DNA of 64,000 nt from Obscuribacter phosphatis_A (GCA_017303615.1 JAFLCK010000013.1:62001-126000), one strand, 5' to 3'. Shown: positions 42,304-51,153, numbered from the stretch's first letter. Program-made: numbers and translations. Notes: a model not told the origin generated them from the letters alone.

Positions 42304-42567
42304 GCACTGTCTCCTTCTAAGACAACGCACATAGAAAAATTCTGCTGCCTATTGGGCAGACAGACTAATCATTGTGGGGTGAGTGAATCTGGTGAGGTGG
42401 GTAGTGGGCTTGGGTAATTAGTGGGGCTGGTGAATAGCTATCAGTAACTTAATGGGGTGGGTGAGGTGGCTTTGTTAGGCAAGTGTCTGAAACGTAGACT
42501 TATAGACCCTATTTTGCATACTGCATGTAAGCAATTTGTGAATTGAGAAGCTAAGCCCCAAAACAAA

Positions 42568-42593
42568 AGCGATTTGTCGGTGGACAAATCGCT
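42568..42593 (-). terminator. Intrinsic terminator of the Gln-rich membrane protein gene
   Basis: A perfect 11-bp stem AGCGATTTGTC/GACAAATCGCT with loop GGTG. On the minus strand it is followed by TTTTGTTTTG. It lies 64 bp after the stop of the Gln-rich gene. The rest of the 42304-42656 gap holds only a GT-rich stretch (42379-42470) without a coding frame. Confidence 0.8.
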
Positions 42594-42656
42594 CTTCAAG
42601 TCAAAAGGAGCTTGGCTTTCTATATAAATAGATACCCCCGGCAGCTGCCATTTAAA

Positions 42657-43343
42657 CTATCGATTTACATAGACCTTGAATTTGTGGATGGGCTGTTGCT
42701 GAAAAGCTGGATGAGAAGAGTCTTGCATGGCTCGTCCTGGAAATTGTCCGCCCTGGCTACTGTATGCTTGCCCGTAGCTTTGTCCTAGGTTTTGCCCGTA
42801 GCTTTGTCCTAAGTTTTGTCCGTAGCTTTGTCCATAAGCTTGGGTTGGTGCTTGTGTGTAGCTTTGCCCAGCCTGATTAGGGAATTGACCAGGGAATTGA
42901 CCAGGGAATTGACCAGGGAACTGACCAGGGAACTGCCCAGCCGCTTGACCGCCCAGCGCCCCACCTGCCTGGCTCTCTGCACCTGGTATCGGCATTGCGC
43001 CTGCCGATGCCTGCGGTGCGCTGGCAGAAGGCGAGTCGCCGGCAGCTTCTGGACTTGCTTCTTGCTCTGACGATCCCATTCTATTGTTGTCTTCCTCCTG
43101 TCGGCCCGGCTCGACTCCTGACCAATCCATGACAAATGGAATGACCATAATGGTGAAGATAATCAAGGCAATCACTACAGGGGTGAATGTGCGCGGAGGG
43201 ACCTTTGTTAGTGGTTTAGGCCCAAAGAGACCGTTACTTTGCCCGGATTGCATACCCTGGCTCCAAGATGCTGATTGGTCCGGATGTCCACCAAAATTGG
43301 AACCGCCGTCGGTTCCGCCTCCGCCAGCAAAGTTATGTCCCAT
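42657..43343 (-). CDS. Single-TM protein with long Gln/Pro/Gly repeat tail
   Basis: A 228-residue protein. A Gly-rich cytosolic N-terminus and one TM helix at about residues 53-72 (FTPVVIALIIFTIMVIPFVM) precede a long extracytoplasmic tail with FPGQ repeats (12-bp DNA units) and SYGQNLGQ repeats. The tail is probably disordered and perhaps cell-wall-binding. No family recognised. Confidence 0.55.
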   Translation of the reverse strand: MGHNFAGGGGTDGGSNFGGHPDQSASWSQGMQSGQSNGLFGPKPLTKVPPRTFTPVVIALIIFTIMVIPFVMDWSGVEPGRQEEDNNRMGSSEQEASPEAAGDSPSASAPQASAGAMPIPGAESQAGGALGGQAAGQFPGQFPGQFPGQFPGQFPNQAGQSYTQAPTQAYGQSYGQNLGQSYGQNLGQSYGQAYSSQGGQFPGRAMQDSSHPAFQQQPIHKFKVYVNR

Positions 43344-43518
43344 TCTCTGTCCTACTTTTTATCTGTGCCGCCTGCCGAGTTTATGTTAGCTTCAGTCTAC
43401 AGAATCACCAAGAGTTGCAGTGGGAATAACACCAGTCAATTAATTTTACTAACTGAAGGTCGGACGAAATTCTAGCCAATAAATGAGCCGAACGCTCGGT
43501 TTTTGCTTGTGCAAAATT

Positions 43519-44166
43519 CTAGCTGAAGGTTGGCAGTAAAAGTAAGCGATCTGCCTTTCCTTTGCATTCTTCGATTAGCTCGGCGTTGGGCAGGTCAGTG
43601 CTCTCTACCTTCACAACAGCCGCCGCTTCGCTCTTGCCGCCAGCTTTGTGCCTTGCCAGAAGGCGCTCTTTTGTGACTGCCTGGTCAGATTCTAAATACC
43701 ATACCTCATCTAGATAATCTCCGACTTCTCGCCAGGGCTCTATGTCGAGCAAGAGATAATTGCCTTCGACAATGACGATTTTGTGTTCGGGCTCGATGAA
43801 AACGCCATCTTCCGTCGGTTCCTCGATGGTACGGTCGAAAGTCGGCCAGCCGACTCTACGATTTCCATCTTGAATTTCTTCAAGCTTAGCGAGAAAGGCA
43901 TCCGCATCAAAAGTGGCTGGAATTCCCTTAAGTTCCCAAAGACCCATCTGCAGAAGTTCATCATTGCGCCGATGAAACCCGTCCATGGGCGCCACTACCG
44001 CTATGCCGGGACTTAGCTCATCGCTCATATCTTTCAAAAGGCGAGCGACAGTGCTCTTACCGGCAGCCGGAGCACCGGCGAGACCGAGAATGTATCTGTA
44101 TGTTCCGCCCTCACTCTTTGTGAGAAGCTCTTTGGCTAGGTCTCTGATGATGGTCAATGTAGTCAT
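43519..44166 (-). CDS. P-loop nucleoside/fructose-type kinase family protein
   Basis: A 215-residue protein of the uridine kinase/pantothenate kinase-like P-loop superfamily. Walker A is GLAGAPAAGKSTVARLL, then VVAPMDGFHRRNDELL (substrate-binding Asp and His), VGWPTFDRTIEEPTEDGV and VIVEGNYLLLD. The set matches the nucleoside/nucleotide kinase subfamily that includes bacterial fructokinase-like and YggC-type proteins. Substrate not assignable. Confidence 0.75.
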   Translation of the reverse strand: MTTLTIIRDLAKELLTKSEGGTYRYILGLAGAPAAGKSTVARLLKDMSDELSPGIAVVAPMDGFHRRNDELLQMGLWELKGIPATFDADAFLAKLEEIQDGNRRVGWPTFDRTIEEPTEDGVFIEPEHKIVIVEGNYLLLDIEPWREVGDYLDEVWYLESDQAVTKERLLARHKAGGKSEAAAVVKVESTDLPNAELIEECKGKADRLLLLPTFS

Positions 44167-44255
44167 AAGAGCAACATTGTAGTCATAAGGGGCACATTTT
44201 TCTAGCTATTTGAAAAGAGCCGAATTGCAGGCTCTCGAAGCTTACAATTTGGTAG

Positions 44256-44462
44256 TCATTTTATTGGCACATGAAAGAAGTCGCCTGGATTGGTCGAGAG
44301 TAGAGTATGCAATGGCACCTTGTTGTAGCTGGCTATCTGCATAGCAAAGAGAGCAAAACTATCACCTTTTGCCGGTTTACCGCTTTTGAGCTCGTAGATG
44401 ACCTTGAGCAGATTGATGGCATTTGTTCGCAGCGTAACAATGACCATGGTGTCTTCGTTCAT
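44256..44462 (-). CDS. Small protein, paralogue of the one at 19884
   Basis: A 68-residue protein. It aligns along its length with the 78-residue product at 19884: VIVTLRTN, LLKVIYELKSGKPAKG, the block SFALF, an Asn-containing helix, then the terminal NPGDFFHVPI. GAGAG lies 10 bp before the ATG. Function unknown. Confidence 0.5.
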   Translation of the reverse strand: MNEDTMVIVTLRTNAINLLKVIYELKSGKPAKGDSFALFAMQIASYNKVPLHTLLSTNPGDFFHVPIK

Positions 44463-44516
44463 GGCTTGATTTCTCTCATAATTGCTTTTAGCAAGAAAAT
44501 CAGCAGTTGATGCTTT

Positions 44517-44756
44517 TCAATGATTATCTTGGTGAAGCGTGAATAGTAGGTGAAGGCTGTATGAAGGTAAGGTGAAGTTGAAAAGGTAACCGGCTTGTCT
44601 TTTATCACCGAGCAGTAAGTGTTTGATTGCTTTAGCGATACTAATCGTGGGAGAAACTAGCTTCTGAATAGTGACCCAAAGAAATGTCGAAACTATGGCG
44701 AGACCAGAGAGGTTTGAATAGGTTGACTGATTTTGCGTCAACAAGTCCGTTGCCAC
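44517..44756 (-). CDS. Doubtful small membrane-type frame
   Basis: A 79-codon frame from GTG with a hydrophobic segment (LAIVSTFLWVTIQKLV) and an amphipathic tail. There is no ribosome site or homologue I recognise. Listed because it is the only frame in the 555-bp gap 44463-45017; the rest of that gap is AT-rich and holds the palindrome at 44894. Confidence 0.2.
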   Translation of the reverse strand: MATDLLTQNQSTYSNLSGLAIVSTFLWVTIQKLVSPTISIAKAIKHLLLGDKRQAGYLFNFTLPSYSLHLLFTLHQDNH

Positions 44757-44893
44757 TGAGATGGTTAAGTAACAAACTGAATATCACAATTTTTGATGTA
44801 TCTCTTGTTGAGATTGAGTTATTTGTTGATGAGTTGATTTATTGATTGAGCCGAGGGCGCTCGAAAGAAAATTCAAGAAGTTTGGGTTAGGGA

Positions 44894-44921
44894 TAAATTG
44901 GACCGATATCGGTCCAATTTA
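44894..44921. repeat. Perfect 28-bp palindrome with ACCGATATCGGT core
   Basis: Positions 44894-44907 are the exact reverse complement of 44908-44921. It lies about 97 bp upstream of the transposase-derived protein gene. It is a relative of the elements at 28386 and 55867, so it is more likely a dispersed repeat than a gene-specific operator. Confidence 0.85.
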
Positions 44922-45017
44922 CAGGCAAGACAGTTTTTAATTTTTTTTCTTTCCAAAAGATTGAACTTTTTGGCTCGAAATTACGTTTATCAAATTGGAT
45001 GTGCGTAGGAGAAGGTC

Positions 45018-46139
45018 ATGAGTGAAGATAAGGGTTGCCGGACTAGAATGATTGATATGTTTGAGCCTGCTTACCTGGAGACTAGGCAGCTATTGTTGAA
45101 TGAGTTTATAGTGAAATTTCCTAGTGATGAAAGTTGCTGGTCTAGCCTTGTTCATGAGTTCGCTGCTTGTGACAAACTTCGATGTCGATGGTGTGGTGCT
45201 GATAAGGTTGAAGTGCAGCAAGACTCAAGAACGCTAAGCTGTAATGACTGCAAAAAGAAAAGTTCGATGACAGCCGGAACCTTCTTTCACGGTATCAAGA
45301 AAGTCAGAGCTTGGTTCTTTGCCATTTGGATTGTGGAGAACGAGTTTTATGTTAGTTCGAAGTGGTTCGCGCAAGCTATCGGTATTTCTCAATCTTCTGC
45401 TCTCCATATTCTGAAGTCTACTCTTTATCTGATCGAGGAGAATTCGGGAATCTTCGAGAGCGTCGGGTTTGGTCTTCGCGAGTTTCGTCTGTTCTTTAGG
45501 AAGCGCTCCTTCCTGACGCCTGCTATGGTTAAACCCTCTTGCGAGCTGCAGGAAGGGGCAGATGAGTCTTCAAATCATGATAACTACAATAACAGTGCAG
45601 ATAGTTCCTGGGTAGATGTGACTGCTTCAGAAGTAGACAGTGTGCGCGATGCTGTTATCTCCGCGCTAAAGGAAGGTAGTAGAAGTCTAGATGAGATTAG
45701 AAATACAATTAAGTGCAGTAGCAGTGATGTTCTAGCGGCAATCACAGATCTAGAGCTTGACGGGGAGATTTCAGCAATTGCTGGAAATAGATTCCAGTTG
45801 TGCAACAAAGTAAAAGCAGGACTTACTAGTCTCAGAGACGAAGTACTGCGGAAGGAATCAAGCGATTCAAAGTCTATCTTTGACGCAATAGCTCTTTTCT
45901 GCAGGCTATCTTTTGGAATCGCGCGTGGTGTTAGTCGAAAGTATCTGAGTTTGTATCTCGGCTTTGCCAACAGTTTAGTGGCCAAAGATGTATTTTCCTC
46001 ATTCAAGACTATGTGTATTGAAAGTTCCTACATCGGGTCCAAACGTCTAAGGGCCTACGCCAGTTCTGCAGTTCTGCCAATTAGGTTGAGTCAACCCAGT
46101 TTGTTTGATTTTATAGATGAAGTTTCTCATGCATTTTAG
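45018..46139 (+). CDS. Transposase-derived zinc-ribbon/winged-helix protein lacking a catalytic domain
   Basis: A 373-residue protein. Residues about 55-82 form a zinc ribbon (CRWCG...CNDCKKK), followed by MTAGTFFHGIKKVRAWFFAI and FAQAIGISQSSALHILKSTL. This is the N-terminal half of IS1595-type transposases. The DDE domain that should follow is absent. Instead there is a Ser/Asn-rich linker, a DprA-type winged helix (ISALKEGSRSLDEIRNTIKC, AITDLELDGEISAIAG), and a C-terminal segment of about 110 residues of unknown type. A domesticated DNA-binding protein is the best guess. GGAG stands upstream of the ATG. Confidence 0.65.
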   Translation: MSEDKGCRTRMIDMFEPAYLETRQLLLNEFIVKFPSDESCWSSLVHEFAACDKLRCRWCGADKVEVQQDSRTLSCNDCKKKSSMTAGTFFHGIKKVRAWFFAIWIVENEFYVSSKWFAQAIGISQSSALHILKSTLYLIEENSGIFESVGFGLREFRLFFRKRSFLTPAMVKPSCELQEGADESSNHDNYNNSADSSWVDVTASEVDSVRDAVISALKEGSRSLDEIRNTIKCSSSDVLAAITDLELDGEISAIAGNRFQLCNKVKAGLTSLRDEVLRKESSDSKSIFDAIALFCRLSFGIARGVSRKYLSLYLGFANSLVAKDVFSSFKTMCIESSYIGSKRLRAYASSAVLPIRLSQPSLFDFIDEVSHAF

Positions 46140-46378
46140 TTATGCTTCACCGTTGGCTCGTTAGTGTCTGGCAAAGCGGCGGTAGGGAATATTCGAAGAG
46201 TTTGCAGGTAGATAAGGACATAAGTAATTAGGCACTGCTTGATGCTAAGCGGCTTGCCGAGAAAGCTGCTGCTGCTGGTCCTGGCTTGGGCAGAAAGCAG
46301 AGTTCCGACTTTGTACCTGCGGCAAAGATGTAACCGCCTAATTGCTGTCTGTTTCATTCTGCTAGTCTCAGAAGAAAA

Positions 46379-46407
46379 GAAGAGGAAGCATTCGACGCTT
46401 CCTCTTC
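46379..46407. terminator. Bidirectional terminator between converging genes
   Basis: An 11-bp perfect stem GAAGAGGAAGC/GCTTCCTCTTC with loop ATTCGAC is flanked by pyrimidine-rich TCTTCTTC on the plus side and TTCTTTTCTTC on the minus side. It lies in the 339-bp gap between the transposase-derived gene and the converging YceI gene; the rest of the gap has no convincing gene. Confidence 0.75.
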
Positions 46408-46478
46408 TCTTCTTCTATTCTCTATTGGTCCAATTGCCGTGAAATATTTGCTTTTCTCTCGGCAAATGGCGCGGCTTC

Positions 46479-47153
46479 TTATTTCTCTGCCTTCTTGCCG
46501 GCTTCGATTTCGAGTGTTATGGTTACATCGTCTGAGATTACAGTGCCGCCGTTGTCCATCACTTTGTTATAGCTGATGCCGAAGTCTTTGCGTTGAATTT
46601 TCGTGGTGGCCGAAGCGGCGATTTTTGTATTGCCCCAGGGATCTTTTACTTCTTTGCTGGGTCCGTCAACAGTCAAGACGACTTCTTTGGTGACGCCTTT
46701 GATGGTGAGGTCGCCTGTGATAGCAACTTTACCTTTACCCAAGGACTTCACTTTCTTCGATTTGAAAGTCATTTTGGGAAATTTTTCGGTATCGAAGAAG
46801 TCGGCGCCGCGAAGGTGTTCATCGCGACCCTTGTCTCCGGTGTTGACGGTGGTGGTATCTATGGTGGCATCAACTTTGATGCTGTTGGGATTCTTGCCGT
46901 CATACTCGACAGTTCCGGCTACATTAGTGAAGGTGCCTTTAACATTGGAAATCATCAAGTGTTTGACTGCGAAACCGGCATCGGAATGTGAAGAATCGAT
47001 GTTCCAGAGATTGGCGCTGGCGGCACCGGCAGCCTGCGCCGCATTATCTGTCACGGTGAAGGTGGCGCCCAGTGCAAGAATAGCGCTGAGTGAGAAGAGT
47101 GAACTGAGGGCGAAAGTTGAGTTGAGTTTTTTAGTTTTGAAGGCGGATTTCAT
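46479..47153 (-). CDS. YceI-family periplasmic lipid-binding protein
   Basis: A 224-residue protein from the ATG at 47153 (AGGAGA upstream), with a signal peptide ending near AAQAAG. The YceI beta-barrel signatures are present: WNIDSSHSDAGFAVKHLMIS, VKGTFTNVAGTVEYD, RDEHLRGADFFDTEKFPKM, and the terminal RKDFGISYNKVMDNGGTVIS. YceI proteins bind isoprenoid-type lipids in a lipocalin-like barrel. The ligand here is unknown. Confidence 0.92.
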   Translation of the reverse strand: MKSAFKTKKLNSTFALSSLFSLSAILALGATFTVTDNAAQAAGAASANLWNIDSSHSDAGFAVKHLMISNVKGTFTNVAGTVEYDGKNPNSIKVDATIDTTTVNTGDKGRDEHLRGADFFDTEKFPKMTFKSKKVKSLGKGKVAITGDLTIKGVTKEVVLTVDGPSKEVKDPWGNTKIAASATTKIQRKDFGISYNKVMDNGGTVISDDVTITLEIEAGKKAEK

Positions 47154-47242
47154 TGGGTTCTCCTGGTGCATTTTGTTATTCGTAGCAAATTGATGTCTAT
47201 GTGTGCTTCGTTCTTTTGCGAAAATCGACTGGGTCTCTTTTT

Positions 47243-47659
47243 CTATTCGGGCGTATGCTCTTGTCTTTTGCCTTTGCTGGTCAATCTGTCCAAGATGAGT
47301 GGATTGACCAAACTTCTGAATTCCAAAGGAGCCATAGAATTGACGACCACTTTTGTGGCGCCCTCCTTCATGGCTTGTAACTCAGTTTGGGTTTCAGGTT
47401 GCGAACTGAGGCAGAAGACGAAGGGGATGTCTTGAAGTTCCTCGTCGAGCTTTAATTCGTAGAGAAAGCTGAATCCGTCTCCGTCCAGCATTTCAAGCGG
47501 TGAAACAATCAGTTCGGGCAGATTCTTCTGGGCCAAGAATAGGGCTACAGACATCGCTCTTGCCGTCACAATCTGGTAATCAAGGGGCTCGAGTGCTTCT
47601 CGAACTAATCTGATTGTGGGCTCTGCCGTGCCAGCTACCAGTATTTTGGGGGTTTCCAT
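47243..47659 (-). CDS. Degenerate response-regulator receiver domain
   Basis: A 138-residue stand-alone receiver fold: ILVAGTAEPTIRLVREALEP, then LPELIVSPLEMLDGDGFSFL, then IPFVFCLSSQPET. The phospho-acceptor Asp is replaced by Ser (IVSPLEM where the family has VxDxxMP), and the acidic pair near the N-terminus is missing. It therefore probably works as a phosphorylation-independent pseudo-receiver, or is a decaying copy. No kinase gene is adjacent. Confidence 0.7.
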   Translation of the reverse strand: METPKILVAGTAEPTIRLVREALEPLDYQIVTARAMSVALFLAQKNLPELIVSPLEMLDGDGFSFLYELKLDEELQDIPFVFCLSSQPETQTELQAMKEGATKVVVNSMAPLEFRSLVNPLILDRLTSKGKRQEHTPE

Positions 47660-47735
47660 TAACTAAGTTTTGCCTCTAATGCAAACTTGCCTTGATTCGC
47701 GTTAGTCTAGCGCACATTCTAGGGAGAAATGAACT

Positions 47736-48635
47736 ATGGAAAAGCGCATACTTGGCAAGACCGGCATGGAAGTAAGCGTGCTTGGCTTTGGTGCCGCTGA
47801 GATAGGCTACGAAGGCGCTACCCAGGCGACAGTGGACCGGCTCATGCAAGAAGCGCTGGACGCTGGGCTCAATGCCGTCGATACAGCCGAATGCTATTTG
47901 ACAAGCGAGGAAATGCTGGGCCAGTCGGTCAGTCACAGGCGTTCAGAGTTCTTTCTATTTACTAAGTGCGGACATGAAGGAACCTTTTACAATCCAGCTT
48001 GGAGCAAGGCTGAGATAAAAGGCAGTCTTGAGAGAAGTTTGCGTCGTCTTAAGACAGATTATGTAGACCTTTTGCAGTTGCATAGTTGCAGCAAGGACGT
48101 GCTCGAGAAAGGTGAAGTTGTGGAAGCCTTGCTTGAATTGAAGCAAGCCGGGAAGGTGCGATTTATTGGTTATAGCGGTGACGGCGCAGATGCTCGTTAT
48201 GCTGTAGAAATGAATGTGTTTGAAACTCTTCAGACATCGCTTTCTATCTTTGACCAAGAGTGTATCGATCTCACTTTGCCCCTTGCTCGAGAAAAAGGAA
48301 TGGGCGTTATTGCTAAGCGTCCGATTGGCAATGCTGTCTGGCGCTTTCCCTCCCGTCCTGATAACAGCTATGTGGTTGAGTATTGGGAGCGAATGAGAGC
48401 TCTGGGTTATGACTTCTTGGATGGAAGCTCGGAGTCTATCGGAGCAAGGGCGCTTCGCTTTACTTATTCGGTACCGGGTGTGCACACCATGATTGTCGGA
48501 ACCAAGGTGCCGGGGCGCTGGCGTTCCAATGCTTTGCTTCTCGAGAAGGGTCCGCTCAGCCAGGAGGAAATGAATGCAATTCGTGAGCAATGGTTGCAGG
48601 TATCGAAAGGGAAGAACTGGGTAGGACAGGTATAA
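47736..48635 (+). CDS. Aldo/keto reductase
   Basis: A 299-residue NAD(P)H-dependent oxidoreductase with the catalytic tetrad D49 (NAVDTAECY), Y54, K77 (FLFTKCG) and H116 (LLQLHSC). The N-terminus MEKRILGKTGMEVSVLGFGA and the late VPGVHTMIVGTKVPG fit the family. Substrate unknown. AGGGAG lies upstream of the ATG. It is followed by the nickel permease gene after 30 bp, so it may be transcribed with the hydrogenase island, without an obvious functional tie. Confidence 0.9.
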   Translation: MEKRILGKTGMEVSVLGFGAAEIGYEGATQATVDRLMQEALDAGLNAVDTAECYLTSEEMLGQSVSHRRSEFFLFTKCGHEGTFYNPAWSKAEIKGSLERSLRRLKTDYVDLLQLHSCSKDVLEKGEVVEALLELKQAGKVRFIGYSGDGADARYAVEMNVFETLQTSLSIFDQECIDLTLPLAREKGMGVIAKRPIGNAVWRFPSRPDNSYVVEYWERMRALGYDFLDGSSESIGARALRFTYSVPGVHTMIVGTKVPGRWRSNALLLEKGPLSQEEMNAIREQWLQVSKGKNWVGQV

Positions 48636-48665
48636 AGCCCCTTCCATGGTTTCAGTTCGGTAAGT

Positions 48666-49403
48666 ATGACATCGGCTTTGCTCTTGTTTAATGCGCTTTT
48701 GTTGGGGTTCCGCCACGGTGTTGATTGGGATCATATTGCCGCCATCGTCGATATTATTGGTTCCGAGAAACGAGTGGGCGCCGAAACTGTTTTGCAGGAT
48801 AGCTCACGGGCAATTAGAGCGCCTATGCTTTATGCCTGTGGACACGGACTAGTGGTTGTTTTTCTTGGGCTTATTGCGCTTTGTTTTGCTACGATCTTGC
48901 CAGCTTGGATAGACCCATTGATGGAGCGCTGTGTCGGACTGACTTTGCTTGGTTTGGGTCTTTTCGTGATTTACCGGGCTCTTTCTGCAAATGGTCCCGA
49001 TAGCCATATAGAAAGTCGCGGGTCCGTGTTATTCGACTTGGTTAATCGTCGACTTGGTAATCATGCTGTGCCGAGAAACGGCTTGTTGGCTGCTTTCTTG
49101 ATCGGTGTTATTCACGGCATCGGGGCCGAAACCGGTTCGCAAGTCGTGATACTAACTGCGGTGGCGGGGCAGGGTGCCCTTTTGACTGGAGTTTTTATGC
49201 TTCTCTCTTTCGTGTTTGGGCTCTTGCTGTGTAATTTACTGGTGGCGGCACTTGGTTATTGCGGTTTTGCCGCCGCTTTGCGATCTCGGTTTTTTTCTAA
49301 GGTCTTTGGCTTGGCAACTGGCTTTATAGGGCTTTATGTCGGGTTTGCTTTTCTGTTTGGAAATGAAAGTGGGCTACCCGATCTGCAAAAGATTTTTGGC
49401 TGA
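48666..49403 (+). CDS. NiCoT-family nickel permease
   Basis: A 245-residue polytopic membrane protein. The NiCoT signature H-x4-D-H is present in TM helix II as H17-x4-D22-H23 (LLGFRHGVDWDHIAAI). A second conserved region is GVIHGIGAETGSQVVIL. About six to seven TM helices are visible, fewer than the eight of HoxN/NixA. Position directly before hypB strongly suggests nickel uptake for the [NiFe] hydrogenase. Confidence 0.85.
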   Translation: MTSALLLFNALLLGFRHGVDWDHIAAIVDIIGSEKRVGAETVLQDSSRAIRAPMLYACGHGLVVVFLGLIALCFATILPAWIDPLMERCVGLTLLGLGLFVIYRALSANGPDSHIESRGSVLFDLVNRRLGNHAVPRNGLLAAFLIGVIHGIGAETGSQVVILTAVAGQGALLTGVFMLLSFVFGLLLCNLLVAALGYCGFAAALRSRFFSKVFGLATGFIGLYVGFAFLFGNESGLPDLQKIFG

Positions 49404-49480
49404 AGTTAAGATTTTATTTTAGGTAAGCGGCCTTGGGCAAGCTAAGATTAGATAGAGCAAGATAGTGCAGGAGTAAAGCT

Positions 49481-50653
49481 ATGTGTACCGAATGTGGTTG
49501 CGGACTTCCAGGGAAGCCAAAGTTCAGCGGCGGGAAAATGTCCCAGCACGCTCATGCTCACGACCATTCGCACGAGCATGCGCATAGCCAAGACCATAAT
49601 CACGAGCATGATCACTCTCATGACCATAATCACGAACATGATCACTCTCATGACCATAAGCATGAGCACACGCATGAACACAGCCATGACCATAGTCATG
49701 AACATAGCCATGATGACGGACATGTTCACTCCCATGCGCATAAACACACCCATTCGCATTCTCACGAGCACTCTCATGACCATGCGCACGAGCACTCTCA
49801 TGACCACTCTCATGAGCACTCTCATGAGCACTCTCATGACCATGCGCACGAGCACTCTCATGACCACTCTCATGAGCACTCTCATGAGCACTCTCATGAC
49901 CATGCACACGAGCATCCAGATTCACAGACCCACGACCACAAAAATACAGTCGTTGCAGTGCATAAAAGCATCATGAATGCCAACAATCTGCAGGCGGCTC
50001 GCAATAGAGGTTTTTTTGCCGGCAGTCGCGTGCTTGCTGTCAACGTGCTTTCATCGCCTGGCGCTGGGAAGACAAAGCTTCTCACTGAGGCAATCAAGAT
50101 GCTCAGCCAAAAGCAAGTTGATGGTAGAAATTTGAATTGCGGCGTTGTGGTGGGTGATCTTGAGACGGACAATGATGCTGTCCGTCTGCGTCAGTCGGGT
50201 GCCCCGGTAGTGCAGATATCAACGGGCACTCTTTGTCATCTTGATGCCGCCATGCTTGCGCGGTCTCTGTCTGATTTAGCGGTTGACCCGACGCAACTCG
50301 ATATTCTTTTTATTGAAAATGTCGGCAATCTGGTTTGTCCAGCTACCTTTGACCTTGGTGAGGGGCTTCGTATCACGGTTCTTTCTGCTGCCGAAGGTGA
50401 AGATAAACCGCTCAAGTATCCACCAGCTTTCCATTTTGCCGATCTGGTCGTTTTGAGCAAGTCAGATCTAGCGGAGGCCTGCGAATTTGATCGTGAGCTG
50501 GCTCTCAAGAATATTCGTTCACTCAAGCCGGAAGTGGAGATTGTCCAAGTTTCAGCCAAGACCGGAGAAGGTTTGGAAGTCTTTTGTCAGAAGCTTATCG
50601 ATCACTTGCTTTCGCTTAAGCAGCAAAGTACACCGGGATTGCTGATTCAGTAG
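49481..50653 (+). CDS. hypB: Hydrogenase nickel-incorporation GTPase HypB with a very long His-rich region
   Basis: A 390-residue protein. The N-terminus MCTECGCGLPGKP carries the CxxCGC high-affinity metal site. Residues about 22-145 are dominated by His with Asp, Glu and Ser, presumably for nickel storage. The GTPase domain follows: VLSSPGAGKTKLL (P-loop), VVVGDLETDNDAVRLRQSG, STGTLCHLDAAML (bridging Cys and His), and VVLSKSDLAE. HypB hands nickel to HypA and the HupL precursor. AGGAG precedes the ATG. Confidence 0.96.
   Translation: MCTECGCGLPGKPKFSGGKMSQHAHAHDHSHEHAHSQDHNHEHDHSHDHNHEHDHSHDHKHEHTHEHSHDHSHEHSHDDGHVHSHAHKHTHSHSHEHSHDHAHEHSHDHSHEHSHEHSHDHAHEHSHDHSHEHSHEHSHDHAHEHPDSQTHDHKNTVVAVHKSIMNANNLQAARNRGFFAGSRVLAVNVLSSPGAGKTKLLTEAIKMLSQKQVDGRNLNCGVVVGDLETDNDAVRLRQSGAPVVQISTGTLCHLDAAMLARSLSDLAVDPTQLDILFIENVGNLVCPATFDLGEGLRITVLSAAEGEDKPLKYPPAFHFADLVVLSKSDLAEACEFDRELALKNIRSLKPEVEIVQVSAKTGEGLEVFCQKLIDHLLSLKQQSTPGLLIQ
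49790..49912 (+). repeat. 60-bp tandem duplication in the His-rich part of hypB
   Basis: Positions 49801-49860 and 49861-49920 begin with the same sequence and differ by one base over about 50 bp. A smaller 12-bp period (CATGAGCACTCT) runs through the whole region from about 49550. Confidence 0.8.
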
Positions 50654-50700
50654 ATAGCGGCGATGGTGGCAATTGTTGTTGGATCTTTAGAGATTAATAA

Positions 50701-51057
50701 ATGCATGAACTTTCGATTGCCATGAGCTTGATTGAACTAGCTTCCAATGAGCTCAAAAAAAATGGTGGAAGCAAGATTCTCGCCTTGAATGTCAAGCTTG
50801 GACCTTTAAGTGGTGTAGTCAAAGAAGCTCTGCTTGCAGCCTACCAGTTGGCTGTCAGTGAAACCGATATGAGCGGTGCGGTTCTCAATGTGGAGGATGT
50901 ACCGGTTACAGTCTTTTGTTCAGACTGCAGTCAGATTTCCACCCTTCCCGGCAATTTTGGCGGAAGCTTGCGATTCGTTTGCGGTTACTGCGGCAAAGCT
51001 ACAGGTGATGTGCGCAGCGGCGCCGATCTAGACCTGGTATCGATGGAGATAGACTAG
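50701..51057 (+). CDS. hypA: Hydrogenase nickel-insertion chaperone HypA
   Basis: A 118-residue protein with the obligatory nickel-binding N-terminus MHELSIAMSLI and a zinc ribbon, CSDC...CGYC, near residues 76-99. It carries nickel from HypB to the large-subunit precursor. It lies 47 bp after hypB. Confidence 0.96.
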   Translation: MHELSIAMSLIELASNELKKNGGSKILALNVKLGPLSGVVKEALLAAYQLAVSETDMSGAVLNVEDVPVTVFCSDCSQISTLPGNFGGSLRFVCGYCGKATGDVRSGADLDLVSMEID

Positions 51058-51153
51058 TCTGATTTTAATTAGCTTGTACTGGCTTAGTTTGGAATCGGGT
51101 ACTATTAGATAAGCTTGCCTTATGTTCTTGCTTTCTTTCTCGGGAGTTTGATT

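Noticed and set aside
49524..49925. Long minus-strand frames opposite hypB rich in Met/Val/Arg or His/Glu/Ser
   Set aside because: They are the complement of the His-rich repeat of HypB, which has clear family motifs on the plus strand.
51115..51153. Upstream TTG start for hypC
   Set aside because: It would place 13 residues before the essential N-terminal Met-Cys; the GTG at 51154 has a good ribosome site and gives the family N-terminus.
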